From: Jejuia pallidilutea | GTDB taxonomy: Bacteria > Bacteroidota > Bacteroidia > Flavobacteriales > Flavobacteriaceae | Direction: 5' to 3' | Assembly: GCF_002973595.1 (NCBI RefSeq) | Contig: NZ_PVEO01000004.1 | Location: forward strand, 124,001 to 188,000 | Length of the DNA stretch: 64,000 nt | Program-made: the position numbers and the translations under genes | Shown: positions 43,042 to 50,599 of the stretch, one piece after another | Numbering within the stretch: position 1 is the stretch's first letter | How the letters are laid out: each line of letters starts with the position of its first letter | Notes under the pieces: model-generated | Database searches by the model: none | What the model was told of the DNA's origin: nothing | Seen by the model: the letters and a program-made list of their open reading frames with translations, nothing else

Positions 43042-43770
43042 ATGATACCTAAAAAGAACCCAGAATTAGAGGTTGGCCGAAACAGTAGCCTTTATTTCGC
43101 AATCGGACTCAATGTTATGCTATTTTTTTCTTGGCAAGCAATAGAGTATAAAACGTATGAAAAAGACGATATTAAACTTGATGTCGTTATGATGGATAGT
43201 GAGCTAGATGAGGAAATTCCATTAGTAACCATGAATACACCACCGCCACCGCCACCGCCACCTGTGGTTATGCAAGAGTCTGTACAGATTATTGAAGATA
43301 CGGAAGATGTAGAGGAAACCGTATTTGAAAGTACAGAGACTAGTCAAGACGACCTTATTGCGGAGGTTATTAGTGTGGAAGACGTAGATGTGGGTGAAAT
43401 AGAGGAAGATGTAGAGGTGCCTTTTGCAGTAATAGAAGATGTGCCTTTGTTTCCTGGATGTGAGAATGTTAAAAAATCTGAAAGACGTAATTGTTTTCAG
43501 CAAAAAATGAACGCACATGTGGTTAAAAACTTTAATTACCCACAAACTGCTTTAGATATGGGCATAAAAGGACGTGTATTTGTAATATTTGTAATTTCTC
43601 CTGAAGGTGAGATTACAAAAGTTAGAACCCGCGGCCCAGATAAAATTTTAGAAGACGAAGCGCAACGTATTATTAGTAAATTGCCAAAAATGATTCCTGG
43701 TAAACAAAGAGGAAAGCCTGTAAGTGTGCCGTTTAGTTTACCTATTAACTTTAAAATGGCAGAACAGTAA
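43042..43770 (+). CDS. Energy transducer TonB
   Basis: A 242-aa protein with a short N-terminus, one membrane helix (YFAIGLNVMLFFSWQAIEY), a proline run (MNTPPPPPPPPVVM), an acidic periplasmic spacer (unusually Glu/Asp/Val-rich instead of Lys/Pro-rich) and a C-terminal TonB domain (NYPQTALDMGIKGRVFVIFVISPEGEITKVRTRGPDKILEDEAQRIISKLPKMIPGKQRGKPVSVPFSLPINF). It couples the proton motive force through ExbBD to TonB-dependent receptors. ExbBD genes are not in the window. A terminator follows. Confidence 0.92.
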   Translation: MIPKKNPELEVGRNSSLYFAIGLNVMLFFSWQAIEYKTYEKDDIKLDVVMMDSELDEEIPLVTMNTPPPPPPPPVVMQESVQIIEDTEDVEETVFESTETSQDDLIAEVISVEDVDVGEIEEDVEVPFAVIEDVPLFPGCENVKKSERRNCFQQKMNAHVVKNFNYPQTALDMGIKGRVFVIFVISPEGEITKVRTRGPDKILEDEAQRIISKLPKMIPGKQRGKPVSVPFSLPINFKMAEQ

Positions 43771-43820
43771 CAAACATATAACAAACTTTTTAGGGGTAAT
43801 GCCCATTATCATGTTTGGAT

Positions 43821-43866
43821 GGTTAAAGGTGTTTTTTAATTAAAGCATCTTTAACCTTTTTTTGTG
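43821..43866 (+). terminator. Terminator after tonB
   Basis: Arms GGTTAAAGGTG (43821-43831) and CATCTTTAACC (43846-43856), one mismatch, followed by a run of Ts. It separates tonB from the LytTR-controlled operon downstream. Confidence 0.8.
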
Positions 43867-43895
43867 CCGTACTTTTATAAAAAATCCCTAAAACT

Positions 43896-43966
43896 ACAAT
43901 TCATCTCTTTTTTTTTACAGTTCGGTAAGTTGCATTTTAAAAAAAAGAATTTGGATGAGATATTTG
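43896..43966 (+). promoter_or_regulatory. LytTR-type operator and promoter of the DUF2141-LytS-LytTR operon
   Basis: ACAATTCAT (43896-43904), 12 nt, ACAGTTCGG (43917-43925), then GATATTTG (43959-43966), an nAnnTTTG -7 box. The proximal repeat is 42 nt before the box, exactly as in the two other copies in this window. Because the operon encodes a LytTR regulator, positive autoregulation is likely. Leader of about 20 nt to the ATG at 43992. Confidence 0.7.
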
Positions 43967-43991
43967 TGCTATAATCAAAACACACACAATC

Positions 43992-44417
43992 ATGCAACAT
44001 CTCATTAAAATTATCTGTCTTATTATTTTAAGTACATCTTTTGCAATAGCGCAAGAGGCTACGGGAAACACTGTAACCGTTACGGTATCTAATCTAGAGA
44101 GTAACGATGGAAAAGTATTTATATCGCTCTATAATTCCAAAGAAAGTTTTTTAAGCAAAGGGTTTAAAGCAACCTATTCTAAAATTGAAAACAATAGCTG
44201 TAAAGTGGTATTTAAAAATGTACCCAATGGTATTTATGCCATATCCTTATTTCACGACGAAAACGATAATAATAAAATGGATACGAAAATGTTTGGTATC
44301 CCAAAGGAAGCTTACGGTTGCTCTAATAACGCTAGGGGATTTATGGGGCCACCAAAATGGGAGGACGCAAAATTTAGTATAAATAACGAATCTGTAACAC
44401 AACATATTACACTATAA
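43992..44417 (+). CDS. DUF2141 exported protein (copy 2)
   Basis: A 141-aa paralog of 5511-5936, the same length, with a signal peptide (MQHLIKIICLIILSTSFAIAQ) and one DUF2141 domain (NTVTVTVSNLESNDGKVFISLYNSKESF, NGIYAISLFHDENDNNKMDT, GPPKWEDAKF). It is the first gene of a five-gene operon that ends with a LytTR regulator. Predicted periplasmic; it may be the output or the signal-sensing accessory of the two-component system. Both possibilities are inference. Confidence 0.87.
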   Translation: MQHLIKIICLIILSTSFAIAQEATGNTVTVTVSNLESNDGKVFISLYNSKESFLSKGFKATYSKIENNSCKVVFKNVPNGIYAISLFHDENDNNKMDTKMFGIPKEAYGCSNNARGFMGPPKWEDAKFSINNESVTQHITL

Positions 44418-44428
44418 AACCTAATATT

Positions 44429-45052
44429 ATGAAACATGTAATTAGCATCGCCATACTTTTGTGTTCTATTGTAGCTAGTGCACAAAGTAATTATGAAAAA
44501 GGTATGCAGAAAGCATTTGACCTATGGAGCCAAAACAAACCCGAAGAAGCGGTACATATGTTTGAACGTATAGCTTCGGCTGAAACTGATAATTGGTTGC
44601 CGCCGTATTGGGCTGCTCAAATAAATATAGTTACCAGTTTTGGCGAAAAAGACGAAGAAAAACTGGCTGCTAAATTAAAAAAGGCACAGAATTTATTAAA
44701 TGATGCAACGGCAATATCTAAAAACAATCCAGAAATAATGGTATTACAAGCCATGTTACATACCGCTTGGATAGCATCAGACGGCGCTACTTATGGTATG
44801 ACATTGTCTCCTAAGGTTGTAGAGTTATATGCCAAGGCAGAGGCCTTAGCGCCAAATAATCCTAGGGTTGTAGCATCGAAAGCAGAGTGGAATATTGGTA
44901 GCGCACAATATTTTGGACAAGATATTGCGCCCTTTTGTAAAGATTTAAAGCGTGCCTTAGAACTTTTTGCTAATTTTAAAGCAGAAACACAGTTTCACCC
45001 TCAGTGGGGTAAAGATCGTGTAGAGGTATTATTAGAATCTTGCAAAGAGTAA
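44429..45052 (+). CDS. Secreted TPR-like protein (207 aa)
   Basis: A signal peptide (MKHVISIAILLCSIVASAQ) is followed by an all-helical protein with tetratricopeptide-like spacing (NYEKGMQKAFDLWSQNKPEEAVHMFERIAS, NWLPPYWAAQINI, NPEIMVLQAMLHTAWI, LYAKAEALAPNNPRVVASKAEW). It has the length and layout of single-domain TPR proteins that bind peptides. It starts 11 nt after DUF2141 and 25 nt before the sensor kinase, so it is cotranscribed. It may take part in periplasmic signalling to LytS, but no direct evidence is available. Confidence 0.75.
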   Translation: MKHVISIAILLCSIVASAQSNYEKGMQKAFDLWSQNKPEEAVHMFERIASAETDNWLPPYWAAQINIVTSFGEKDEEKLAAKLKKAQNLLNDATAISKNNPEIMVLQAMLHTAWIASDGATYGMTLSPKVVELYAKAEALAPNNPRVVASKAEWNIGSAQYFGQDIAPFCKDLKRALELFANFKAETQFHPQWGKDRVEVLLESCKE

Positions 45053-45077
45053 ATTCTAAAAATTAATTAAAACGACT

Positions 45078-46418
45078 ATGAAAAAATCGGTTAAAAATCT
45101 CATAATAACATTTGTTATTGGATGTACTGTGTATGTTGTTGGTAAGATGCTTACCGGTGGATTTATTTACAACAATGTAAACGAATTTTTAATCGACTTT
45201 GGTTTCTACCAGCTTTACGCATTCGTTTTGGGGTATTCTAATATGTACTTTTTTGGGCGAATGAATCGTGTAAATTGGAAAAGAAACAGTACACTAAAAC
45301 GAATAATAGTTGGGGTTGTTGGTTCTACAACTATTACCTTAGTGGGTTTGTTTTTTTTAAGGGCGCTTACCTCTATGTACTATGCGGGCAATACGTTTGA
45401 GGCGTTTTTAGCTCGGGAAAAATTCGAATATTATCAATTCGGATTATGGATTACCTTAATTATAGTTGCCATATTTCACCTTATATATTTTTACAACAAG
45501 TATCAGCAAAACAAGCTTAAAGAGCAAAAGGTAATTGCGGGGACTGCAAGTGCAAAATTCGATGCCTTAAAAAATCAGTTAGACCCACATTTCCTGTTTA
45601 ATAGTTTAAATGTATTAACTAGTTTAATAGAGGAAAATCCAAATCAGGCTCAAAAATTCACCACATCACTTTCTAAAGTATATAGGTACGTTTTAGAACA
45701 AAAAAGCAAAGAGTTGGTAACGGTAGACGAGGAACTGCAATTTGCAAAAACCTACATGTCCTTATTAAAAATGAGGTTTGAAGATAGTATTGTTTTTACT
45801 ATGCCAGAGCAGGCCGCAAACCCAGAGAGCAAAGTGGTGCCGCTATCGTTGCAGCTGCTACTGGAAAACGCTGTAAAGCACAACATGGTAACCAGTAGCA
45901 AACCATTGCGCATTAAAATTTATGAAGATAATGGTTATTTGGTGGTAGAAAATAATTTGCAGCCTAAGCAAATAGTAAAAAAGAGTAGCGGTGTAGGCTT
46001 AAGTAATATTATGCAGCGTTACAAGCTGTTAACCAGTAAAAAAGTAGACATAAATAAACAAGCAAACAGTTTTGCGGTAGCAATACCAATGCTTACAAAA
46101 CAAATATCGGTTATGAGACCACAAACATCAAATCAAATAGACGACAGTTATTTACGTGCAAGAAACCATGTAGAAGAGTTAAAAAATTTCTACTACAGTT
46201 TATTGTCCTATTGCCTAGTAATACCCTTTTTAATCTTTATAAACTACAGAACCTATTGGGGCTTTCAGTGGTTCTGGTTCCCTATGTTTGGTTGGGGATT
46301 AGGGTTAATAATACAAGCCTTTAGAGTGTTTTATAGCAATAAAGCCTTTGGAGGTAGTTGGGAAAAGCGCAAAATAGAACAGTTTATGCGCGAAGAAGAA
46401 AATAGAAAATGGAATTAA
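45078..46418 (+). CDS. LytS-type sensor kinase with C-terminal 2TM domain (system 2)
   Basis: A 446-aa kinase. Four N-terminal membrane helices (about residues 8-28, 42-60, 74-95 and 120-139) precede a His_kinase domain with His171 in NQLDPHFLFNSLNVLTSL and an ATPase domain (LLLENAVKHN, SSGVGLSNIMQRY). Unusually, the last 95 residues form a separate 2TM domain (ARNHVEELKNFYYSLLSY, GWGLGLIIQAFRVF, SWEKRKIEQFM). The same domain appears as a free-standing protein in the next gene. Architecture fused in this way may let the kinase dimerise with the 2TM protein. Confidence 0.88.
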   Translation: MKKSVKNLIITFVIGCTVYVVGKMLTGGFIYNNVNEFLIDFGFYQLYAFVLGYSNMYFFGRMNRVNWKRNSTLKRIIVGVVGSTTITLVGLFFLRALTSMYYAGNTFEAFLAREKFEYYQFGLWITLIIVAIFHLIYFYNKYQQNKLKEQKVIAGTASAKFDALKNQLDPHFLFNSLNVLTSLIEENPNQAQKFTTSLSKVYRYVLEQKSKELVTVDEELQFAKTYMSLLKMRFEDSIVFTMPEQAANPESKVVPLSLQLLLENAVKHNMVTSSKPLRIKIYEDNGYLVVENNLQPKQIVKKSSGVGLSNIMQRYKLLTSKKVDINKQANSFAVAIPMLTKQISVMRPQTSNQIDDSYLRARNHVEELKNFYYSLLSYCLVIPFLIFINYRTYWGFQWFWFPMFGWGLGLIIQAFRVFYSNKAFGGSWEKRKIEQFMREEENRKWN

Positions 46419-46429
46419 AACACACAATT

Positions 46430-46759
46430 ATGGAAAACTACAACATAGAACCCTACAACGAGAAAAAGTACAAAAACGAAGACGCTTACATTAGGGCAGA
46501 AAAACGCCTTAAAGTACTAAAAGGATTTTATTGGCATGCCTTCTGGTATGTAGCTGTAAACATTTTTATAGTTGCATCTATAGTAAGAAGCGGAGGCGAT
46601 ATTTGGCACTTTGGTACTTGGTCTACACCATTATTTTGGGGTATAGGCCTTGGTTTTCATGCCTTGGGCGTATTTGGAAAAAGATTTGTATTTAGCAAGC
46701 GTTGGGAAGAACGTAAAATTAATGAATTTATGGAGCAAGAAAAACGGCATTGGGAATAA
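46430..46759 (+). CDS. 2TM-domain protein
   Basis: A 109-aa protein. The start MENYNIEPYNEKKYKN at 46430 is preferred; an ATG 21 nt upstream overlaps the kinase stop. Two membrane helices form a hairpin (LKGFYWHAFWYVAVNIFIVASI and FWGIGLGFHALGVFGK), ending WEERKINEFMEQEKRHWE. It is clearly related to the C-terminal part of the preceding kinase, so it arose by duplication or fission of that domain. Located between kinase and regulator in the operon. Function unknown; probably a membrane partner of LytS. Confidence 0.85.
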   Translation: MENYNIEPYNEKKYKNEDAYIRAEKRLKVLKGFYWHAFWYVAVNIFIVASIVRSGGDIWHFGTWSTPLFWGIGLGFHALGVFGKRFVFSKRWEERKINEFMEQEKRHWE

Positions 46760-46762
46760 TAT

Positions 46763-46860
46763 GGGCGTTACCACGCTTGGGCGTGGTCGGGCTTTCGGGA
46801 GTCGCTTCCCGCAAAAAGCGGGAGAGCTTCAACAAATCCCTCAATCCCTAACGCAGCCCT
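46763..46860 (+). repeat. GC-rich dispersed repeat inside an operon
   Basis: Begins GGGCGTTACC and ends CCCTAACGCAGCCC, with inverted ends (GGGCGTTA/TAACGCAGCCC). Three small hairpins lie within: CCACGC-N4-GCGTGG, GGGA-N6-TCCC and CCCGC-N5-GCGGG. It starts 4 nt after the 2TM stop and lies before the LytTR gene. Same family as 26981-27074. Confidence 0.8.
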
Positions 46861-46917
46861 ATCAGCCAAAGCAAATGTTAACCACAAATACAACCACATT
46901 AGCAAACAACCAAAACT

Positions 46918-47673
46918 ATGAACCTTATCATTATAGAAGACGAAAAACCATCAGCAAGACGTTTACAGCGCATGCTTCAAAGTTTACATTTAGAAACACA
47001 GGTAATGCTGCACTCTGTAGAAGAATCTATAGATTGGTTTCAAAATAATGCGCACCCAGATTTAATATTCTTAGACATTCAGTTAAGCGATGGTTTATCC
47101 TTCGAGATTTTTGAAACCATCGAAATTAAGTCCGCCGTAATCTTTACCACAGCCTATGATGAGTATGCGTTACAGGCCTTTAAACTTAACAGTATAGATT
47201 ATCTCTTAAAACCTATCGATGAAGACGATTTAGCAGCAGCTGTAAAAAAATACCAAGAGCGCTTACCCAAAAAACAAGCGGTAACCTTAGATTTTAACGA
47301 CATAAAAAAATTACTGGTAAACCCTATAGACCGTGAGTATAAAAAACGTTTTTCGGTAAAAGTAGGGCAGCACTTAAAACTCATAAATATAGATGAAATA
47401 GAGTGTTTTTATAGCGAAAACAAAGGCACTTACCTGCATACAACCGATGGAAGAAATTACTTAATCGACGCTACTTTAGAGCAGTTAGAAGAAGCGTTAG
47501 AACCACAAACCTTTTTTAGAATTAACCGTGGGTTCTTTGTGAATATAAATGCTATAAACGATATGATAAGCTATACCAACTCGCGCTTACAAATAAAACT
47601 AAATTCCTATAACGCACAGGAAGTTATAGTAGCAAGAGAACGTGTAAAGGATTTTAAAATGTGGTTGGAGTAG
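46918..47673 (+). CDS. LytTR-family response regulator (system 2)
   Basis: A 251-aa regulator. The receiver domain has acidic EDE near the start, phosphoacceptor Asp53 (LIFLDIQLSDGLS) and Lys in YLLKPI. The C-terminal LytTR domain (FSVKVGQHLKLINIDEIECFYSENKGTYLHTTDGRNYLIDATLEQLEEAL, FFRINRGFFVN) binds tandem 9-bp repeats. It is the last gene of the DUF2141-TPR-LytS-2TM operon. The operon promoter, the TonB-receptor promoter and DUF2141 copy 1 share a LytTR-type operator, so this protein is the best candidate for the shared regulator. Confidence 0.92.
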   Translation: MNLIIIEDEKPSARRLQRMLQSLHLETQVMLHSVEESIDWFQNNAHPDLIFLDIQLSDGLSFEIFETIEIKSAVIFTTAYDEYALQAFKLNSIDYLLKPIDEDDLAAAVKKYQERLPKKQAVTLDFNDIKKLLVNPIDREYKKRFSVKVGQHLKLINIDEIECFYSENKGTYLHTTDGRNYLIDATLEQLEEALEPQTFFRINRGFFVNINAINDMISYTNSRLQIKLNSYNAQEVIVARERVKDFKMWLE

Positions 47674-47753
47674 AATTTTTGGTTACTTTAACGAGCTCTG
47701 TACATTGTTGGAAAATCATTTTTATTTTTAAACAATAGTATTTAAATTACAAT

Positions 47754-47803
47754 AGGCTTTCTTAAGTAGACATAAATTACTTTTCTACCTAAAAAAGCCT
47801 TTT
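47754..47803. terminator. Terminator after the LytTR operon
   Basis: Arms AGGCTTTCTTAAGTAG (47754-47769) and CTACCTAAAAAAGCCT (47785-47800) pair at 14 of 16, followed by TTT. It lies between convergent genes and probably works on both strands. Confidence 0.75.
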
Positions 47804-47843
47804 AAAGCTTTGAAGTAAGATTAAAAAAATCTTTTAAATAATT

Positions 47844-48551
47844 TTATTCGCCAATAATTATGGTCACTCTGGCTGTAGCGGTAACAGCTTCGCAATTGGC
47901 TATTGCCTGATCAAGATAAATTAAGGAACCGCTTCCAGTGCTGGTATTAGCATGATAAACACCGGGTGTATATTCTGTAAGATGGCTGGCACCTGAACCA
48001 ACATTATTGCCAGTGGGTAAGTTTGAATTGGGTGTCCATGAATATACTCTTCCAATATTAGAAGGTATTGGATCTGGACTGTATTCCAAAATTTCTACAT
48101 GATAACTAATAGCATTATCTACAGCATTAATTTCAAAATAATTAACTATGCCATAACCTCCTGCTCCTTCCCACCACCTACATTCTATATTTGTTTCAAA
48201 AATGATTACTTCAGGCTCAGTAGTAAAAAAGTATGGTGCTTGAGAAGTACCACCATTACCATCTCTTGCTTCTACATAACCTTCATATAGTGTTTCTGGC
48301 TCCAAACCAGAAAAGCTGTAGTTTAGAGAGGTGCTTCCTGAGGCTATTTCTTGTCCATCCAATATAATGGCATAAGTCACTGTGTCTCCATCAGGATCAA
48401 TAGATTCTGTCCATTCAATTGTTGCTCCGTTAAATCTTGTTTCTATGGTATTCGCAGAGAAAATACTTGGAGCTGTATTGTTTGGATTATCTTTTGAACA
48501 AGAAATAAAAAGTAAGGTGAAGATAATTAATAGAGGGTTGTAATTTTTCAT
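47844..48551 (-). CDS. Fibronectin type III-domain lipoprotein
   Basis: A 235-aa lipoprotein (lipobox LLFISCSK). One Fn3 domain lies at about residues 28-113 (APSIFSANTIETRFNGATIEWTESIDPDGDTVTYAIILDGQEI, LEPETLYEGYVEARDGNGG). The C-terminal part is a beta-rich domain with a Cys pair (NIECRWW, IANCEAV) that could form a disulfide. Predicted surface-exposed with binding or adhesion function. A 10-bp inverted repeat overlaps the start codon region (48551-48584). Confidence 0.78.
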   Translation of the reverse strand: MKNYNPLLIIFTLLFISCSKDNPNNTAPSIFSANTIETRFNGATIEWTESIDPDGDTVTYAIILDGQEIASGSTSLNYSFSGLEPETLYEGYVEARDGNGGTSQAPYFFTTEPEVIIFETNIECRWWEGAGGYGIVNYFEINAVDNAISYHVEILEYSPDPIPSNIGRVYSWTPNSNLPTGNNVGSGASHLTEYTPGVYHANTSTGSGSLIYLDQAIANCEAVTATARVTIIIGE

Positions 48552-48584
48552 AATAGTGATTTTTATTTAATATTATCACTATTA
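48551..48584. promoter_or_regulatory. Inverted repeat at the start of the Fn3 lipoprotein gene
   Basis: Perfect arms TAATAGTGAT (48551-48560) and ATCACTATTA (48575-48584) around 14 AT-rich bases. In the RNA it would form a hairpin in the 5' leader ending at the start codon. In DNA it looks like a dimer operator. The remaining gap (to 48920) holds nothing that I can support. Confidence 0.5.
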
Positions 48585-48920
48585 CATCGGTTGATGTTTA
48601 AAATGTCATCATCTTTTTTAATAGGAAGAATTTTTTATGATTAGATTTAACTTGTTTGTGAAAATGAAATGATTTCTGTTTAGGAATGATAACTTTGATT
48701 TAATACCACTTTTTCATTTGAAGGTTTTCGTGAATTTTCAGTTAAAAGGTTCTAAATACCGTTTAGAGGCTTTGTCGTTTTTTAAACATAATGTTTAAAA
48801 TCATGTAACCTTTATTCTGGACGTGGGTAATCGGTTTCATTAACTGTCTAAGATTGTATCGTTTTAAAGACTTAAATCTACCGTTAACGAATGGTGGCTA
48901 AAAATATATATAAAGTTAAC
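48585..48920. other. AT-rich intergenic region
   Basis: About 336 bp between the Fn3 lipoprotein promoter side and the stop of the LETM1-like gene, both on the minus strand. It contains no plausible ORF, RNA or repeat, and no clear TAnnTTTG box at a fitting distance was found. Confidence 0.4.
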
Positions 48921-50096
48921 TTACTTATCGTCAACCCTATTTTCATCAAAAGCCGAGGGTAATAATTTGGGGATAAACTTTACCACCAATGGGAGTAATA
49001 AAGCGCCACCTGGTAACATAAAAATAGCCAAACTTGGTATGGATTTAAAAATGTCTAAAAGTTGTTCTTGTACTTTTTGTTGCTCGTCCTTACTTAAATC
49101 CCTGGTGGTAGATTGTGTAAGTAATACCATTAATTCTTTACTGTCTTTAAGCTCTTGGTACAAACGTTTACTATTTCTGCTAATTAGTTTTTTAACCATT
49201 TTACTAGAGTTGTTGTAAAAACTCTGCACCACATTTTTAGAGCTTAAAAGTGCTATATTGTCTTTATTTAAGGTATAAAACTGGTTTACGGTTTTTATGG
49301 CTTGGTTTATCCTGGAAATATTTAACTGTAAATCTTTGCCTAGTTTTTCTAAAAAATGCTGCTCGTCTATATCAATAGTTTGGTCGCTCCAAGTCGCCAT
49401 ACAGGCTAAATCTAAAATATAGTAGCGTTCCTCTTCTGTGGTAATATTTTGTACTGATTTTTTATAATCTAAATAGTTGTTTTCTGTAAAGCGTAGAGAA
49501 GACTGGAATAACTTTATTAAGCTCTCATCGTATTCGTTCTTTTCTTCTTTAGAATTTAACACGTCCAACGAAATGGTAACTATAGAGCCTTCTAGCGTTT
49601 TTATGTAATTAATGGAGAAATTATCCTGTTTTACATAGCGTTGGTAGGCTAAAACATCTACATAAAGTAGTGCATTTATAATAAAGTAATTAAAATTTTT
49701 AGTAAGTACATTGGCATCTATTTGTATGCGCTTGTGTATAATGTTTTCTAGTTGCTCGTAAGATTTTTTACCTCCAAGTAAGTCTTTGAAAAACGAGGTT
49801 TTTATATCGCTTATTTCAGAATAAAAATTAATAACACTATCTACAAAAGGGTGTTTGTTTTTAGAGTTATGATGTGTGTAATATAAGGCTAAACAAAGGT
49901 TTATTTTGCATATTTCCTCTTCTGTAAGGTGTGTTTTGGGTACTACCTGTGCCGCAATATTTTGATTGCTACCATAAATAAAGCCCGAAGCTCTAAGGGC
50001 ATTGTAAAATTCCTCCTTGCTAAATTTTAAAAAGAGGTTGTTTAAAGCTATTTCGCTTTCGAGTTTTCGTATCCAACCAGATGATGATGGGTTCAT
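48921..50096 (-). CDS. LETM1-related biofilm-associated family protein
   Basis: A 391-aa mostly helical protein (MNPSSSGWIRKLESE...). The C-terminus carries the LETM1-like segment TTRDLSKDEQQKVQEQLLDIFKSIPSLAIFMLPGGALLLPLVVKFIPKLLPSAF, with a conserved proline and glycine-rich membrane-associated stretch. Its N-terminal part contains a TerB-like helical section (YYILDLACMATWSDQTIDIDEQHFLEKLGKDL). Homologs are fairly conserved in Flavobacteriaceae and named after a biofilm phenotype in one species. The molecular role is unknown. Confidence 0.8.
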   Translation of the reverse strand: MNPSSSGWIRKLESEIALNNLFLKFSKEEFYNALRASGFIYGSNQNIAAQVVPKTHLTEEEICKINLCLALYYTHHNSKNKHPFVDSVINFYSEISDIKTSFFKDLLGGKKSYEQLENIIHKRIQIDANVLTKNFNYFIINALLYVDVLAYQRYVKQDNFSINYIKTLEGSIVTISLDVLNSKEEKNEYDESLIKLFQSSLRFTENNYLDYKKSVQNITTEEERYYILDLACMATWSDQTIDIDEQHFLEKLGKDLQLNISRINQAIKTVNQFYTLNKDNIALLSSKNVVQSFYNNSSKMVKKLISRNSKRLYQELKDSKELMVLLTQSTTRDLSKDEQQKVQEQLLDIFKSIPSLAIFMLPGGALLLPLVVKFIPKLLPSAFDENRVDDK

Positions 50097-50211
50097 GTTG
50101 CTCTATTAGGATATCGTAAAATTAAACTTTTAAGTAAAAGTTTAAAGGGTTTATTTTTAAAAACGAGTTTTAAATAGCTGATAACCGCACAATTGTAATA
50201 ATTATCTGCGT

Positions 50212-50448
50212 TTATTCACTATATAACTGCCCACGATGAGGTTTTAAGGCGTCTCTAACAGGTTTCATTTGGTGTTCGTTTACTACCATGTAAGCTATGG
50301 CGTGTACATCGTTTATGGCTTCAAAACCAGTAATGTTTAATGCTAGTTGTTGCGCTTTTATGTAATCTCTTAAATGTATTTCATGATGCTCTGCAATTTT
50401 TAAGGCATCGGGACCACGAAAATCCCATATAAGTTTTAATTGTCGCAT
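50212..50448 (-). CDS. Small conserved cytoplasmic protein (78 aa)
   Basis: The start MRQLKLIWDFRGPDALKIAEHHEIHL at 50448 is preferred because the family core begins there; an ATG 21 nt upstream is the alternative. The sequence is His-rich (AEHHEIHL, NDVHAIAYMVVNEHQM, KPHRGQ) and compact alpha/beta. From memory it is a short family found in Flavobacteriaceae without known function. Single-gene unit divergent from the PpiC operon. Confidence 0.72.
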   Translation of the reverse strand: MRQLKLIWDFRGPDALKIAEHHEIHLRDYIKAQQLALNITGFEAINDVHAIAYMVVNEHQMKPVRDALKPHRGQLYSE

Positions 50449-50543
50449 ACCGTTTTTATTTGCGTTCAAAGGTCTTAAATTTAGTGTTAAATAGCATTAA
50501 AAATGTAAAATAAAACGCCTTTATTTGCGTTTGTTAACACAAC

Positions 50544-50573
50544 TTGTTTTAAAGCTATATATTAGTATTTTTG
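50544..50573 (+). promoter_or_regulatory. Consensus promoter of the PpiC/SurA/MoxR operon
   Basis: TTG at 50544-50546, exactly 19 nt, then TATTTTTG at 50566-50573, the Bacteroidota TTG-N19-TAnnTTTG consensus. Start site near 50581, leader of about 20 nt to the ATG at 50600. Confidence 0.7.
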
Positions 50574-50599
50574 TATCCGTTGATTAATAATATGTTATA

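Noticed and set aside
46650-47048. 132-aa frame on the plus strand overlapping the 2TM and LytTR genes
   Set aside because: It runs across the GC-rich repeat and two better supported genes in other frames.
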